From Flavobacterium sp. (lineage in GTDB: Bacteria > Bacteroidota > Bacteroidia > Flavobacteriales > Flavobacteriaceae), in NCBI GenBank assembly GCA_012837155.1, contig CP051546.1, forward strand, positions 405,474-469,473: 64,000 nt of DNA, given 5' to 3'. The position numbers were made by a program, and so were the translations under genes. The first letter of the stretch is position 1. Every line of letters begins with the position of its first letter. The notes beneath the pieces were generated by a model. It made no database searches and was not told the DNA's origin. It saw nothing but the letters and a program-made list of their open reading frames with translations. Positions 1 through 9,778 of the stretch are shown in pieces.

Positions 1-35
1 AATAGCCTTTTTTTGTTGGATAATTCCAAATAGAA

Positions 36-2180
36 TTATTTGATTAATTTAATTTCTACTCTTCTGTTTTTGGCTTTCCCTGCTTTAGTTTTGTTGGAAG
101 CTATTGGTTTTTTGGAACCAAATCCTTCCGAGGTTAATCGGGATTCATTTACTCCTTTGTTGGTTAAATAGTTTTTAACAGCAGCAGCTCTGTTTTTGGA
201 TAAGTTCAAGTTGCTAGTGGCTTTTCCCGTATTGTCGGTGTGTCCTTCAATAGCAAAACGAGTGCCTTCGTATTCGTTCATAATCGAAGCTATTTCGTCC
301 AATTGGGTAAAAGAAACGGTTTTTATAGTTGCTTTTCCATTGTCAAACTGAATGGATTTAGAGAAATCATTCAATTGCTTAATCACTTTAGCATCGACTA
401 CTTTCGGTTCGGTTTTGGGTTCGGTTTTGGGTTCGGTTTTTACCTCAGGGCATCCGTTGTTTTGGATAGTACCTGCTACGGTAGGGCATTTGTCATCTTT
501 GTCAAGTACGCCATCGTTATCCGAATCTTTCCAAGGACATCCTTTGTTTTCTTTAGGACCGACTACATTAGGACACGCATCGTCTTTGTCTAACACGCCG
601 TCTTTGTCGGAATCCAAATAAGGACAACCATTATTTTGAACAGGTCCTGCGCTATCAGGGCATTTGTCGTCTTTGTCGAATACGCCGTCTTTGTCGGAAT
701 CTTTCCAAGGGCAGCCGTGGTTTTCGACTGGACCGGGTATTTCGGGACAATCATCGAATTTGTCTAATACGCCATCACTGTCACGATCTTTTAGTTTTCC
801 TTGATAAATAGGAATTTTTAGTCCAAGATGTAAATCCAATCCTTTGGACTCTTTGGAAACCAAATTGGTAAGCACCGATCCGGATCCTACAAATAAAAGA
901 CCTAGTCGAAGTCCTGCTCCTACTTGGGTTCCTCGGTATTCCATCCAGTTAATTGGAACATAAAAACTAAACCATTTGCTTTCGTATCGAGGAGTTAAGG
1001 ACACTACATTGGCAATCGTATTGGTGTTAAGGTCTTTTTTATTGGTTAGTCCCAAGTCTCCATTTAAATTCAAATAAAACTTGTTGTGTAAATTCCAATC
1101 GACATTGGCGTGCAAAGTGGTGGGCAAATTGGCTTTTTCTCCTTTTGGAAGCGTTGTTTTGGTGTAGTATCTATTCAAAAGGTCTTCCAAATTATCTTCG
1201 GCATCGTACTGTGCTTTGGTAATAGGAATGACTCTGTTTAGGTTGTATTGCGATTCTTTGGTGGCATTGTACGTAATGGAACCGATGTCGGTTACTGAAA
1301 CAGCCAAACGCAATTTGTATTTGTTTACATCTTTAAATGAGATTAATTTCCCGTTTTTATCGGTGGTTCGGTATTTTTCAAAATTAGGACGCCATTCGTA
1401 AACCAAACCTAGGTCGATTCCCAATCCTGTGGATTGGCTGTCGAGTTTGAAGTCTTTGAAAGTGTCTTCAATGTCTTTGCTGTCTCCTCCGTATCGTAAC
1501 GAACCCGTTGTGGCTATCGTACTGGCAATAGGTAAAGCATTATTATAAGTGTAATTGAGTGTTAAATTATCCGATTGATAATAGCGATTAGCGATTCCTT
1601 GTAGGTATTTGAGTGAGAAACCTCCCTTTAAAAAATGTTGGTCTTTATTCCATAAAACAGTAGCGTAAGACAGTCCTATTTCCGACCAAGCATGAGCAGT
1701 AACATTAAAATTACCTGCCGATTGATTGACATTTCTTTGCAAATCGAATCCATCTTGAATAGTGTTGAATACGTCTCCATTAATATTGCTGATGTTTGCA
1801 AAAACACGGGCTCGACTAAACAAGGCAACGGCATGCTTAGGAGCAATATTAAACATAAACGAAGGCCCCATAATATAGGTATTGAACGCAAAATTATTGT
1901 TGTTAGAAGGTGATTTTATGGTTTGTTTTTCAAAATCGAAGTTGTTTTTGAATACATCTCCTAATTTTACACTATAGTAGTCGTTGGTGCCTAGTGCGCT
2001 AAAAGAGAATAGGTTAATGTCTGTTTTGAATCGAGAATCTACTATAAAAGCAGGATTATACAGCGTACTCTGCACACCGCTATAATTGTCATAGAAATAC
2101 CCTAAATACGACTGTGCTTTGGCTGTTGTGAATCCAACAATGAACAAAGCAATGAATAAATTTTTTTTCATGTTTTTCAT
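36..2180 (-). CDS. OmpA-family outer membrane protein with DUF5723-like barrel and TSP3 repeats
   Basis: A 714-residue outer-membrane protein that probably ties the outer membrane to peptidoglycan. Residues 1-23 are a signal peptide ending AKA-Q. Residues about 25-450 look like the DUF5723-type beta-barrel region found in Bacteroidota. Next come about four calcium-binding thrombospondin type 3 repeats (pattern DSDxDGVxDxxDxCP, each followed by a PGPVxNxGCP-like spacer), then a short KTEP repeat linker. The last ~110 residues are an OmpA peptidoglycan-binding domain with the GHTDNTG motif and the LSKNRAxAV helix. The gene is transcribed away from recA and appears monocistronic. The domain calls are secure; the physiological role is inferred. 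Confidence 0.88.
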   Translation of the reverse strand: MKNMKKNLFIALFIVGFTTAKAQSYLGYFYDNYSGVQSTLYNPAFIVDSRFKTDINLFSFSALGTNDYYSVKLGDVFKNNFDFEKQTIKSPSNNNNFAFNTYIMGPSFMFNIAPKHAVALFSRARVFANISNINGDVFNTIQDGFDLQRNVNQSAGNFNVTAHAWSEIGLSYATVLWNKDQHFLKGGFSLKYLQGIANRYYQSDNLTLNYTYNNALPIASTIATTGSLRYGGDSKDIEDTFKDFKLDSQSTGLGIDLGLVYEWRPNFEKYRTTDKNGKLISFKDVNKYKLRLAVSVTDIGSITYNATKESQYNLNRVIPITKAQYDAEDNLEDLLNRYYTKTTLPKGEKANLPTTLHANVDWNLHNKFYLNLNGDLGLTNKKDLNTNTIANVVSLTPRYESKWFSFYVPINWMEYRGTQVGAGLRLGLLFVGSGSVLTNLVSKESKGLDLHLGLKIPIYQGKLKDRDSDGVLDKFDDCPEIPGPVENHGCPWKDSDKDGVFDKDDKCPDSAGPVQNNGCPYLDSDKDGVLDKDDACPNVVGPKENKGCPWKDSDNDGVLDKDDKCPTVAGTIQNNGCPEVKTEPKTEPKTEPKVVDAKVIKQLNDFSKSIQFDNGKATIKTVSFTQLDEIASIMNEYEGTRFAIEGHTDNTGKATSNLNLSKNRAAAVKNYLTNKGVNESRLTSEGFGSKKPIASNKTKAGKAKNRRVEIKLIK

Positions 2181-2536
2181 TATTTGATTTGGACTACAAA
2201 TATAAGTTTTTTTTAGACCTGTAAGCTGTTTTTCAGGTCAAACTCATTATCGGATAAAATGATATAAGTCTTTGATCATAAATAGCCTTTATCTCTATTC
2301 ATTTGACTTTATGACATTAAAACTTTCGACTTACTTAATGTTAAATCTTAATTTGAATAAATAATTTAGCCAAAAAATTCCTGTTGCTACTTCCAAAAAA
2401 AGAAGTATTTTTACAAAAAGATAAGTACCAAAAATAAATGAAACGCCCAGCACTATTGTCATTGATACAAATGGGATTTATAGGCGTTCCATCTTCCAAA
2501 AAAAAACAAATAGTATAAACATAGATGAAAGAAAAG
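2181..2536. other. Divergent intergenic region between the OmpA-like gene and recA
   Basis: About 356 bases without a convincing gene. It must hold the promoters of both flanking genes. A loose inverted repeat with AACGCC near 2440 and GGCGTT near 2485 could fold over the region just upstream of recA. I see no SOS-box-like palindrome I can name. Confidence 0.4.
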
Positions 2537-3543
2537 ATGAGTTCAGAGAAAGAAGCCAAATTAAAAGCACTACAACTTACACTTGACAAACTAGATAAAA
2601 CCTACGGAAAAGGTACCGTGATGAAAATGGGCGACAAAGCCGTCGAAGAAGTAGAAACTATTTCGTCTGGATCTTTGGGAATCGATTTAGCCTTGGGAGT
2701 TGGCGGTTATCCAAGAGGAAGAGTAATTGAAATATATGGCCCGGAATCTTCTGGAAAAACTACCTTGACCTTGCACGCCATTGCCGAAGCTCAAAAAGCC
2801 GGAGGAATCGCTGCTTTTATAGATGCAGAACACGCTTTCGACAGGAATTATGCCGAAAAATTAGGTGTTGATATCGAAAACTTAATCATATCACAACCAG
2901 ACAACGGAGAACAAGCATTAGAAATTGCCGAGAATTTAATTCGTTCTGGTGCGATTGATATTGTTGTGATTGACTCGGTTGCCGCTTTAACTCCAAAAAG
3001 TGAAATCGAAGGCGAAATGGGTGATTCTAAAATGGGATTACACGCTCGTTTGATGTCTCAAGCCTTGAGAAAACTAACAGGAACGATTAGCAAAACAAAT
3101 TGTACGGTATTCTTCATCAACCAGTTAAGAGAAAAAATTGGCGTAATGTTTGGAAATCCAGAAACAACCACAGGTGGAAATGCCTTGAAATTTTATGCTT
3201 CGGTTCGTTTAGACATCCGTCGTTCTACACAAATAAAAGATGGCGAAAACGTGCTTGGAAACAGAACCAAAGTTAAAGTGGTAAAAAACAAAGTGGCACC
3301 GCCTTTTAAAACCGCAGAATTCGACATTATGTATGGCGAAGGAATTTCGAAAACAGGAGAAATCTTGGATCTTGCCGTTGAATTTGAAATCATCAAAAAG
3401 CAGGTTCTTGGTTTAGCTATGGTGAAACTAAATTAGGACAAGGTCGTGATGCAGTAAAATCTTTAATCAAAGACAATCCAGAATTAGCAGATGAACTAGA
3501 AGAAAAAATCAAATCCAAAATTAAGGAATTAGCTGGTAATTAA
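2537..3543 (+). CDS. recA: Recombinase RecA (one apparent frameshift near 3400)
   Basis: RecA is the DNA-dependent ATPase for strand exchange and SOS induction. Walker [10 protein letters not shown] lies near residue 67, and the VVIDSVAAL Walker B and the [10 protein letters not shown] / [13 protein letters not shown] segments are all present. The in-frame ATG at 2537 ([10 protein letters not shown]) is preferred to the upstream ATG at 2525 because family members start there. The reading frame breaks in the A-run at about 3395-3400. Restoring one A gives the usual [18 protein letters not shown]-terminus and a stop at 3541-3543. An essential-type gene with a single homopolymer deletion argues for a sequence error. 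A strong terminator follows. Confidence 0.93.
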
Positions 3544-3566
3544 TCTTTTATAACATCAATTTTATA

Positions 3567-3598
3567 AATGCTCGGAAAAATTTCCGAGCATTTTTTTT
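3567..3598 (+). terminator. Rho-independent terminator of recA
   Basis: A perfect hairpin AATGCTCGGAAA / TTTCCGAGCATT is followed by a run of eight T, 24 bases after the recA stop. Confidence 0.9.
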
Positions 3599-3686
3599 AA
3601 TTCTAAAATCCAATTCTTAAAAAAAATAGTGTTACTAAAGCAACCTTTTCATTTTCAAATCATCTTTAAAATATAATAACTTAAAA

Positions 3687-4095
3687 ATGAAAAAATTGAA
3701 ATTAAAAGCAGTAGTAATAGCATTAGTAGTGGCAACAGGATTTGCTTCATGCAGCAAAGATGATACTCCTGCAATTAGCACAAAAAAAAACCGTAGTTAG
3801 CGTTGTAACTGGTCCTACAACTGGAGCGGTAAATCAAGAATTGACATTGACGGTTACTTTTGCAGTAGACAACAACTGCGGGGAATTTAATAAGTTTATC
3901 GAAACCACTACCGACAAAACTAAAATTATCGAAGTAGAAGCTAAATACCAAGGTTCGAATTGTGGGACAACCGCTAGCACGAAAACTACACCTTATAAAT
4001 TTAAAGCTACCGCGGCAGGCACTTACATTCTTAAGTTTAAAAAATCGGCAACCGAGTTTGTAACTCAGACTATTATAATTACCGCCACGGCATAA
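3687..4095 (+). CDS. Hypothetical lipoprotein, Ig-like, one frameshift in a 9-A run
   Basis: The ATG at 3687 opens a lipoprotein signal (hydrophobic core, then FASCSKDD, with Cys as the probable lipidation site). The frame stops soon after a run of nine A at 3782-3790. With eight A it continues into the ORF that reads TVVSVVTGPTTG and ends in AGTYILKFKK and TIIITATA. The mature part looks like a single Ig-like beta domain with two or three cysteines. The next gene encodes a protein of the same size and layout, so the two are probably paralogues secreted to the periplasm or outer membrane. No specific function is recognised. Confidence 0.7.
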
Positions 4096-4302
4096 TTTTT
4101 GAGCATTATTTTATACTAAAGGCTGGTTGTAAAATCGACCTTTATTGTTAAGGCAAATCATAGTCTAAATCAATTCATCCTATAACATTGAAAAAAAATG
4201 TAAAAAAAACAATTTTTACACGCAACCTTTTTCATTTAACACACTCTAAGTATAAAAGTTCGTGTTGAGCAAAAAATTTTAGCAAACTTTAAAAGCAAAA
4301 AA

Positions 4303-4713
4303 ATGAAAAAAATAATAGTATTTACAGTTCTAATTACCTCGTTATTAAGCTGTAGCGTTGACAATAATAATGCTAGTTACACTTATAGTGTTCTCCCAGT
4401 TACTAGCTTTACTGTACCCACAAGCTTTACTTTAGGATCGACTTATGAAATAAAGCTAAAATACCAAAAACCCACTTCGTGTCATCTTTACCAAGGAATT
4501 TATTATGACAAAAACTTAAACACTAGAACGATTGCCATTCAAACCGCGGTACTAGATCATCAAACTTGTACACAAGAACTTCCTCCTTTATCAGAAGCTT
4601 CATTTAATTTTATGGTTACCAATACGGGGTCTTATATTTTTAAATTTTATAAAGGAAAAGATGCTAGTGGAAAAGATATTTTTGAAAGTGTTGAGATTCC
4701 GGTAGTTTTATAA
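4303..4713 (+). CDS. Hypothetical lipoprotein paralogous to its upstream neighbour
   Basis: A 136-residue protein with a lipoprotein signal peptide (LLSCS, Cys near residue 17), then one predicted beta-rich domain holding paired cysteines (TSCHLY, QTCTQE) and ending in a GSYIFKFYKG strand. That strand matches the AGTYILKFKK strand of the upstream lipoprotein. It sits 12 bases before the ECF sigma gene and on the same strand, so it may be co-transcribed with sigma and its partner. I infer a cell-envelope substrate or sensor role but cannot name a family. Confidence 0.65.
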   Translation: MKKIIVFTVLITSLLSCSVDNNNASYTYSVLPVTSFTVPTSFTLGSTYEIKLKYQKPTSCHLYQGIYYDKNLNTRTIAIQTAVLDHQTCTQELPPLSEASFNFMVTNTGSYIFKFYKGKDASGKDIFESVEIPVVL

Positions 4714-4725
4714 AATAAAAAATCT

Positions 4726-5268
4726 GTGGTGCTAGAAAATTTAATTAGCGAATGCAAAAAAAACCAACCCAAAGCTCAGGAGCAATTGTATCGATTGTTC
4801 GAAAAGAAGTTTTTTGGATTGTGCTTGAAATATTCCTCTAGTTATGCCGATGCACAAGATAATTTGCAAGACGGATTCTTAATTATATTCCGAAAAATAA
4901 ATCAATATAGTGGCAAAGGCTCATTCGAAGGCTGGGCAAAAAAGATACTGATTAATAATGCACTTCAAAAATACAAAGGCGTTCGTTTTATGGAAGTATT
5001 AACCGATGACCTTTTTGATGTTGATGTAGAAATAGACGAGGAAGAAATATCTTTAGACTATTTGATGCAAATTATTCAAGAACTACCTGATCAGTATCGA
5101 ATTGTTTTTAGCCTATATGTTTTGGACGATTATTCGCATAAGGAAATTAGCGAAATGCTCTCCATTTCTACCGGTACAACCAAATCAAATTTGCATAGAG
5201 CACGCCTCCTTTTGAAAGAAAAAATTGAAAAAAAAACAGTAACTAATCTAGAATCATCGGCAAAATGA
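4726..5268 (+). CDS. ECF-type RNA polymerase sigma factor
   Basis: A 180-residue sigma-70 family protein with region 2 (YADAQDNLQDGFLIIFRKINQY, then GSFEGWAKKILINNAL) and region 4 (LPDQYRIVFSLYVLDDYSHKEISEMLSISTGTTKSNLHRARLLLKEKI), the helix-turn-helix that reads the -35 element. The start is GTG. Its stop overlaps the next ATG as ATGA, so translation of the pair is coupled. The partner is a membrane protein likely to act as anti-sigma factor. Together with the two lipoproteins upstream it forms a probable envelope-responsive regulatory unit. Confidence 0.88.
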   Translation: MVLENLISECKKNQPKAQEQLYRLFEKKFFGLCLKYSSSYADAQDNLQDGFLIIFRKINQYSGKGSFEGWAKKILINNALQKYKGVRFMEVLTDDLFDVDVEIDEEEISLDYLMQIIQELPDQYRIVFSLYVLDDYSHKEISEMLSISTGTTKSNLHRARLLLKEKIEKKTVTNLESSAK

Positions 5269-6701
5269 AAGAAAAAAATAATATAGACCGATTATTTCAA
5301 GAACAATTAAAAGACTTTGAGGCGACTCCAGACCATCAAGTTTGGCTCAATATTGAAGCCGAATTAAAAAAGGATAAAAAACGAAAAGTCATTCCTATAT
5401 GGTTTAAATATGCAGGAATAGCTGCCGCCTTTTTTCTTGGTTTATTTGCTCTGAATACCTTGCAAATTTTTGATTCGAAAACAGAAAACCGTATCGTTTT
5501 AAACAATATGAGTTCAAAAGACTCGTTAAATAAAAAACAAATTCATCTCCAAAAAAGCCCAAAGGAAATCCAAAAAGAAGGGCAACTTGTTAGTAATTCT
5601 ACAAAAAAATCAAGCTACGAGAGCAAAAAAATGAATAGTAATTTTATAAAATCAATCCCAAGCCATGAAAAAGAAATTACATCTTATGATTCCTCCAAAA
5701 CGTCTGATGACAAAAAAAAGAATCAAAATAATGCTGGCTTTCCTCTATCAAAAAATAATTTGCCGCTAAAACAATTGGCAACAAATGAAAGTAACAGCAA
5801 GTATAACTCCCTAATTGCCGACAAAAATGGCGTTACTAATTCTAATGCGATTGAGAATACCAAAAATGAAACTTTGGCAAAAACAGAAAAAGACGATTCT
5901 AAAAAACAATCGCTAACTACTCCTGAATCTCCAAACGAATTAGAAGAAATTTTAAAAACCAAACTGGAACAAAAAAAGGCTATTGTAGCTAATTCTAAAA
6001 ACAAATGGCAAATTACGCCTAACATCGGTCAAGTATATCTAAATGCAAATTCAGGTGGTTCGCCTATTGATAACCAATTGTCTGATTATGAAAAAAAATC
6101 GGACAAAAGCATTAGTTTTGGTATAGGAATTCAATATGCTGTTAGCAATAAAGTAGCATTACGAACGGGGATTAACAAAGTAGTTTTGGGCTATAACACG
6201 AACAACGTCCTGTATTCGGCAGGATTGACAGCTAGTAATTTAGCAAACATTAACTACATTTCAAACAACGCCATTAAATTTGCAAACCAAACTAATTACT
6301 ATTCATTACCAGCACTTGAAAAAGAAATACAAAACACAAATACGGGTACTTTAAACCAAAAAATGGGCTATTATGAACTGCCAATAGAGCTTTCTTATGC
6401 TGTATTGAACAAAAAATTTGGGATTACTATCATTGGTGGGTTCAGCACTTTGTTCTTAAATGAAAATACCATTTCGTTAGTGTCCCCTCAATCAAATACG
6501 CAACTTGGCGAAGCAAAAAACTTAAATAAAATACACCTTAGCACAAATCTAGGATTTGGATTTAAATACCAATTAATAAAGTCATTTCAACTTCGTTTTG
6601 AACCCATTCTTAAATACCAATTCAATACTTTCTCAAAAGATTCCAATAACTTTAAACCCGTATATATTGGATTGTATTCAGGTGTTAGCTATCAATTTTA
6701 A
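5265..6701 (+). CDS. Membrane-spanning anti-sigma-like protein with C-terminal outer-membrane-type barrel
   Basis: A 478-residue protein with an unusual layout. A short acidic N-terminal cytoplasmic part (LFQEQLKDFEATPDHQVWLNIEAEL) resembles the N-terminal segments of anti-sigma partners. One transmembrane helix follows at about residues 45-66. Residues ~75-245 are a long Ser/Asn/Lys-rich linker. From ~250 a region of amphipathic strands ends in Phe (GVSYQF), as in PorT-type outer-membrane barrels. The start codon overlaps the sigma factor stop. It may bridge the inner and outer membranes and control the sigma factor, which is inferred from neighbourhood and topology. The last four bases overlap the convergent acyltransferase. 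Confidence 0.72.
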   Translation: MKEKNNIDRLFQEQLKDFEATPDHQVWLNIEAELKKDKKRKVIPIWFKYAGIAAAFFLGLFALNTLQIFDSKTENRIVLNNMSSKDSLNKKQIHLQKSPKEIQKEGQLVSNSTKKSSYESKKMNSNFIKSIPSHEKEITSYDSSKTSDDKKKNQNNAGFPLSKNNLPLKQLATNESNSKYNSLIADKNGVTNSNAIENTKNETLAKTEKDDSKKQSLTTPESPNELEEILKTKLEQKKAIVANSKNKWQITPNIGQVYLNANSGGSPIDNQLSDYEKKSDKSISFGIGIQYAVSNKVALRTGINKVVLGYNTNNVLYSAGLTASNLANINYISNNAIKFANQTNYYSLPALEKEIQNTNTGTLNQKMGYYELPIELSYAVLNKKFGITIIGGFSTLFLNENTISLVSPQSNTQLGEAKNLNKIHLSTNLGFGFKYQLIKSFQLRFEPILKYQFNTFSKDSNNFKPVYIGLYSGVSYQF

Positions 6702-7444
6702 CCCTTTTTGTCAAAAGCAATTATTTGGTCTAAAATTATTTGTCTTACTGTTTCTCGAATTTCTTTTTTATTGCTACTTGTTTTACCAAGCATTTCTATT
6801 TTTTGATTCACTTTTACTCGCATAATTCCAGGACTTCCGCTGAAAAAAGTATATGAAAATCTTTTTTTATTATCTCCAAAAATTATTGGAACAATGGGAA
6901 TTTGATGGGCTATCGCCAATCGAAAAGCACCATCTTTAAAAGAATCCAAAAGTATGGATTCATCGTCAGGAACACCTCCTTCTGGGAAAATACAAATACT
7001 AAGACCTTGATTGATTCTTTGCTGAGCCCTTTCAAAAACAGCCTGTCTGCTTTTAGAACTTTTTCTATCGACCAAGATACACGTTCGTTTATAAAAAAAT
7101 CCAAATAAAGGAATTTTTACCAACTCTTTTTTACCCACAAAAACAAATGGATTCTTTACTGTAACCAGCATTAGCATAATGTCGGCCATAGAAGTATGAT
7201 TAGCAACAAACATATAACTCTTACCAGGCTCAAGCTCCTTTTCTTTCTCTATTTTATAATAAAATCCCATGCCAAAAAGAATAATTTTTGCCCAAATTCT
7301 AGCCATTTTAAAGAAATACGGATAGCCGCTTTCGGTCAAAATAGAAGCCAGTAAGAAAGGAAACATAATAAGGATGGGAATAGCCATTAAGACATAAAAC
7401 CAAACGCGCCAAATGACCCAAAAAATAATTTTTATTCCTCTCAT
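6698..7444 (-). CDS. plsC: 1-acyl-sn-glycerol-3-phosphate acyltransferase (PlsC family)
   Basis: A 248-residue membrane acyltransferase that makes phosphatidic acid from lysophosphatidic acid. Two N-terminal hydrophobic helices are followed by the catalytic NHTSMAD (HX4D) near residue 82, a GKKELVKIPLFGFF block, and the substrate-binding FPEGG motif near residue 153. Length and motif spacing are normal. It is a stand-alone gene convergent with the anti-sigma-like gene and divergent from trpS. The exact acyl specificity cannot be read from sequence. Confidence 0.88.
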   Translation of the reverse strand: MRGIKIIFWVIWRVWFYVLMAIPILIMFPFLLASILTESGYPYFFKMARIWAKIILFGMGFYYKIEKEKELEPGKSYMFVANHTSMADIMLMLVTVKNPFVFVGKKELVKIPLFGFFYKRTCILVDRKSSKSRQAVFERAQQRINQGLSICIFPEGGVPDDESILLDSFKDGAFRLAIAHQIPIVPIIFGDNKKRFSYTFFSGSPGIMRVKVNQKIEMLGKTSSNKKEIRETVRQIILDQIIAFDKKG

Positions 7445-7488
7445 AGCGTCAAAAGTAAGGAAAAGTGTGTAACTTTTAGTAAAAGAAT

Positions 7489-7496
7489 TAACTTTG
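7489..7496 (+). promoter_or_regulatory. Promoter -7 element of trpS
   Basis: TAACTTTG matches the Bacteroidota TAnnTTTG -7 consensus, 22 bases before the trpS ATG. Confidence 0.6.
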
Positions 7497-7518
7497 TCAA
7501 AAATAGCAATCTTTTACA

Positions 7519-8493
7519 ATGGCAAAAATACTTACCGGCGTTCAAAGCACAGGAACACCACATTTAGGAAACTTACTCGGCGCAATTATTCCCGCAATCG
7601 AATTATCTAACAATCCCGAAAACGAATCCTTTCTTTTCATCGCCGATTTACATTCGATAACCCAAATAAAAGATGGTAAAACGTTACGAGAAAACACATA
7701 TAGTACTGCTGCCGCTTGGCTTGCCTGTGGTTTAAATGTAGATAAAGTGGTTTTTTACCGCCAATCTGATGTGCCACAAACAGCCGAATTATCTTGGTAT
7801 TTGAGTTGTTTTTTCCCTTTCCAAAGATTGACATTGGCCCATTCGTTCAAAGACAAATCCGACAGATTAGAAGATGTCAATGCAGGATTGTTTTCGTATC
7901 CAATGCTGATGGCTGCCGATATTTTATTATATGACGCCCAGTTTGTACCCGTAGGAAAAGACCAGTTGCAACATCTTGAAATTACCCGCGATGTGGCTTC
8001 TCGCTTTAACCATCAAATGGGGGAAACTTTTGTAATTCCCGAAGCACAAATTCAAAAAGACAGCATGTTGATTCCAGGAACCAATGGCGGAAAAATGAGC
8101 AAATCGGCCAATAATATTATCAATATTTTCTTGGATGACAAAGCCTTACGCAAACAAGTAATGAGCATCGAAACCGATAGCACGCCACTCGAAGCTCCTA
8201 AAAATCCTGAGACTTGTAATGCTTTTGCTATTTATTCTTTATTGGCAAACGAAGAACAAATTGCTACAATGAAAGCTAATTATTTGGGCGGAAATTATGG
8301 TTACGGTCACGCCAAACAAGCCTTATTTGAACTAATTGTAGATAAATTCAAAACCGAAAGAGAGAAATACAATTATTTTATGAACAACCTTGCAGAAATG
8401 GATACTTTGCTGAAAAATGGCGCAGAAAAAGCGAGTGTTGTTGCCAATGGAGTTTTAGCAAGAGTGAGAGTGAAATTGGGGTTTGAGGTGTAA
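7519..8493 (+). CDS. trpS: Tryptophan--tRNA ligase
   Basis: Class I aminoacyl-tRNA synthetase that charges tRNA-Trp. The TPHLGN form of the HIGH motif is at residues 13-18 and GGKMSKSANN near residue 192. Between them are the Rossmann fold and the tryptophan-binding MLMAADILLYDA and VPVGKDQLQHLEITRD segments. At 324 residues it is typical of bacterial TrpRS. The frame is intact, unlike that of several neighbours. Confidence 0.96.
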   Translation: MAKILTGVQSTGTPHLGNLLGAIIPAIELSNNPENESFLFIADLHSITQIKDGKTLRENTYSTAAAWLACGLNVDKVVFYRQSDVPQTAELSWYLSCFFPFQRLTLAHSFKDKSDRLEDVNAGLFSYPMLMAADILLYDAQFVPVGKDQLQHLEITRDVASRFNHQMGETFVIPEAQIQKDSMLIPGTNGGKMSKSANNIINIFLDDKALRKQVMSIETDSTPLEAPKNPETCNAFAIYSLLANEEQIATMKANYLGGNYGYGHAKQALFELIVDKFKTEREKYNYFMNNLAEMDTLLKNGAEKASVVANGVLARVRVKLGFEV

Positions 8494-8563
8494 CTAATCA
8501 ATATCTTTGTAATTCAACTCTCTGCTTGTCACGCTGGAAGCATCTCCATTTTTTTATATTGGG

Positions 8564-9676
8564 TTATATCGCCTCAAACAATTTACCTGGCAAAGGTCGA
8601 ATCACTCCTTTGAGCTCCATATTTAGGAGCATTCCCGAGATTTTATAAATAGGAAAATCACATCGCAAAGCAATACTATCCATTTGTTCTTTTCCGTTTT
8701 TTAGGAGATAATCATATACTTTTTGCTCTTCCGCTTCAAGTGTGACAAAGAGCTGTTTTTGAACAACTTTTTTGTCATTGCGAGTAGGCGAAGCAATCTC
8801 CCAATTAAGAATATAAACTAATCAGCAGCACTAGTTAGCAGATTTGCTTTTTGGGTTTTAATCAAATTGTTGCAGCCCTGACTGTATTTGTCGGATGTTC
8901 GACCTGGAACAGCAAAAACATCGCGGTTGTAATCGTTGGCGATATTTGCCGTAATCAATGAACCACCTCTTTCAGCCGATTCGATAACAATCGTGGCTTC
9001 AGAAATTCCTGCTACAATGCGGTTTCTTCGAACAAAGTTTTCCTTTTCAGGATTAGACGAACTCCAAAATTCGGTCATAAATCCACCGTTTTGTTCTACC
9101 TTGGCGACATATTTCTTGTGATTTTTGGGGTAAATTTGGTTTAAAACCGTGTGCCACAACACCAATTGTTTGCAAATTGTGTTCTATCGCCAATTGATGT
9201 GCAAAAATATCGACACCATAGGCAAAACCGCTTACGATTACAGGATCAAGCGGAGCCAAATCTTCAATCAATTTTCGGCAAAAATCCATTCCGTAAGACG
9301 TGATTTGTCGCGTTCCCACAATGCTAATGGTTTTCTTGTTTTTCAAGTCGATATTTCCCGAAGTAAACAATAAAACCGGTCCATCGATACAATGCTTTAA
9401 ACAATCTGGATAATTTTCATCCTGAAAATAGGCAACATTAATTTCGTTTGATTTTATAAATTGAAGTTCTTGTTCCGCTTTTTCGAAAATAGATTTATTC
9501 TTTAAATTTTGAATTAAAACGGAACCAATACCATCAATAGCGGCAATTTGAGATGTCTTGGTTTTGAAAACGGCTTCTGCACTTCCGCAATGATTTATCA
9601 ATTTTTTGGCCATAATATCGCCCACGCCTTCTACTTGCTGCAACGCCAATAAATGAAATAAATCCTGCTCTGTCAT
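8564..9676 (-). CDS. dprA: DNA-processing protein DprA (two apparent frameshifts)
   Basis: DprA binds incoming single-stranded DNA and loads RecA during transformation. The N-terminal helix-hairpin-helix region (VEGVGDIMAKKLI) is followed by the Rossmann-like core with IVGTRQITSYG, SGFAYGVDIFAH and RRNRIVAGIS. The frame breaks twice: one extra T near 9140 (GVVAHG-LNQIYPKN restored), and one missing T near 8823, after which the protein runs on to a C-terminal winged helix ending MELKGVIRPLPGKLFEAI with its stop at 8564. Between the core and the winged helix, 11 residues are encoded by a repeat-like insertion (separate entry). Confidence 0.88.
8771..8808. repeat. Short interspersed repeat inserted in frame in dprA
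   Basis: The segment GTCATTGCGAGTAGGCGAAG followed by CAATCTCCC has the CATTGCGAG...GAAGCAATCT form of a dispersed palindromic repeat known from several bacterial genomes. On the minus strand it encodes EIASPTRNDKK, low in similarity to either flanking DprA domain. It keeps the reading frame and falls exactly in the interdomain linker. No second full copy is evident in this window. Confidence 0.5.
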
Positions 9677-9765
9677 ACTAATTGTTTGAGGCTGAAATGT
9701 ATAAAATTTTATGCGGATTGTTAATAAAAATTGTGAATAAAATTTTGATAACTATTTTCAATGTA

Positions 9766-9773
9766 TAACTTTG
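9766..9773 (+). promoter_or_regulatory. Promoter -7 element of the HU-CCDC81/SPOR gene
   Basis: TAACTTTG lies only six bases before the ATG at 9779, which would give a leaderless or nearly leaderless transcript. Confidence 0.5.
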
Positions 9774-9778
9774 TAACT

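Noticed and set aside
240-621. Plus-strand ORFs antisense to the OmpA/TSP3 gene
   Set aside because: They mirror the repetitive TSP3 and KTEP linker coding; composition and homology support only the minus-strand gene.
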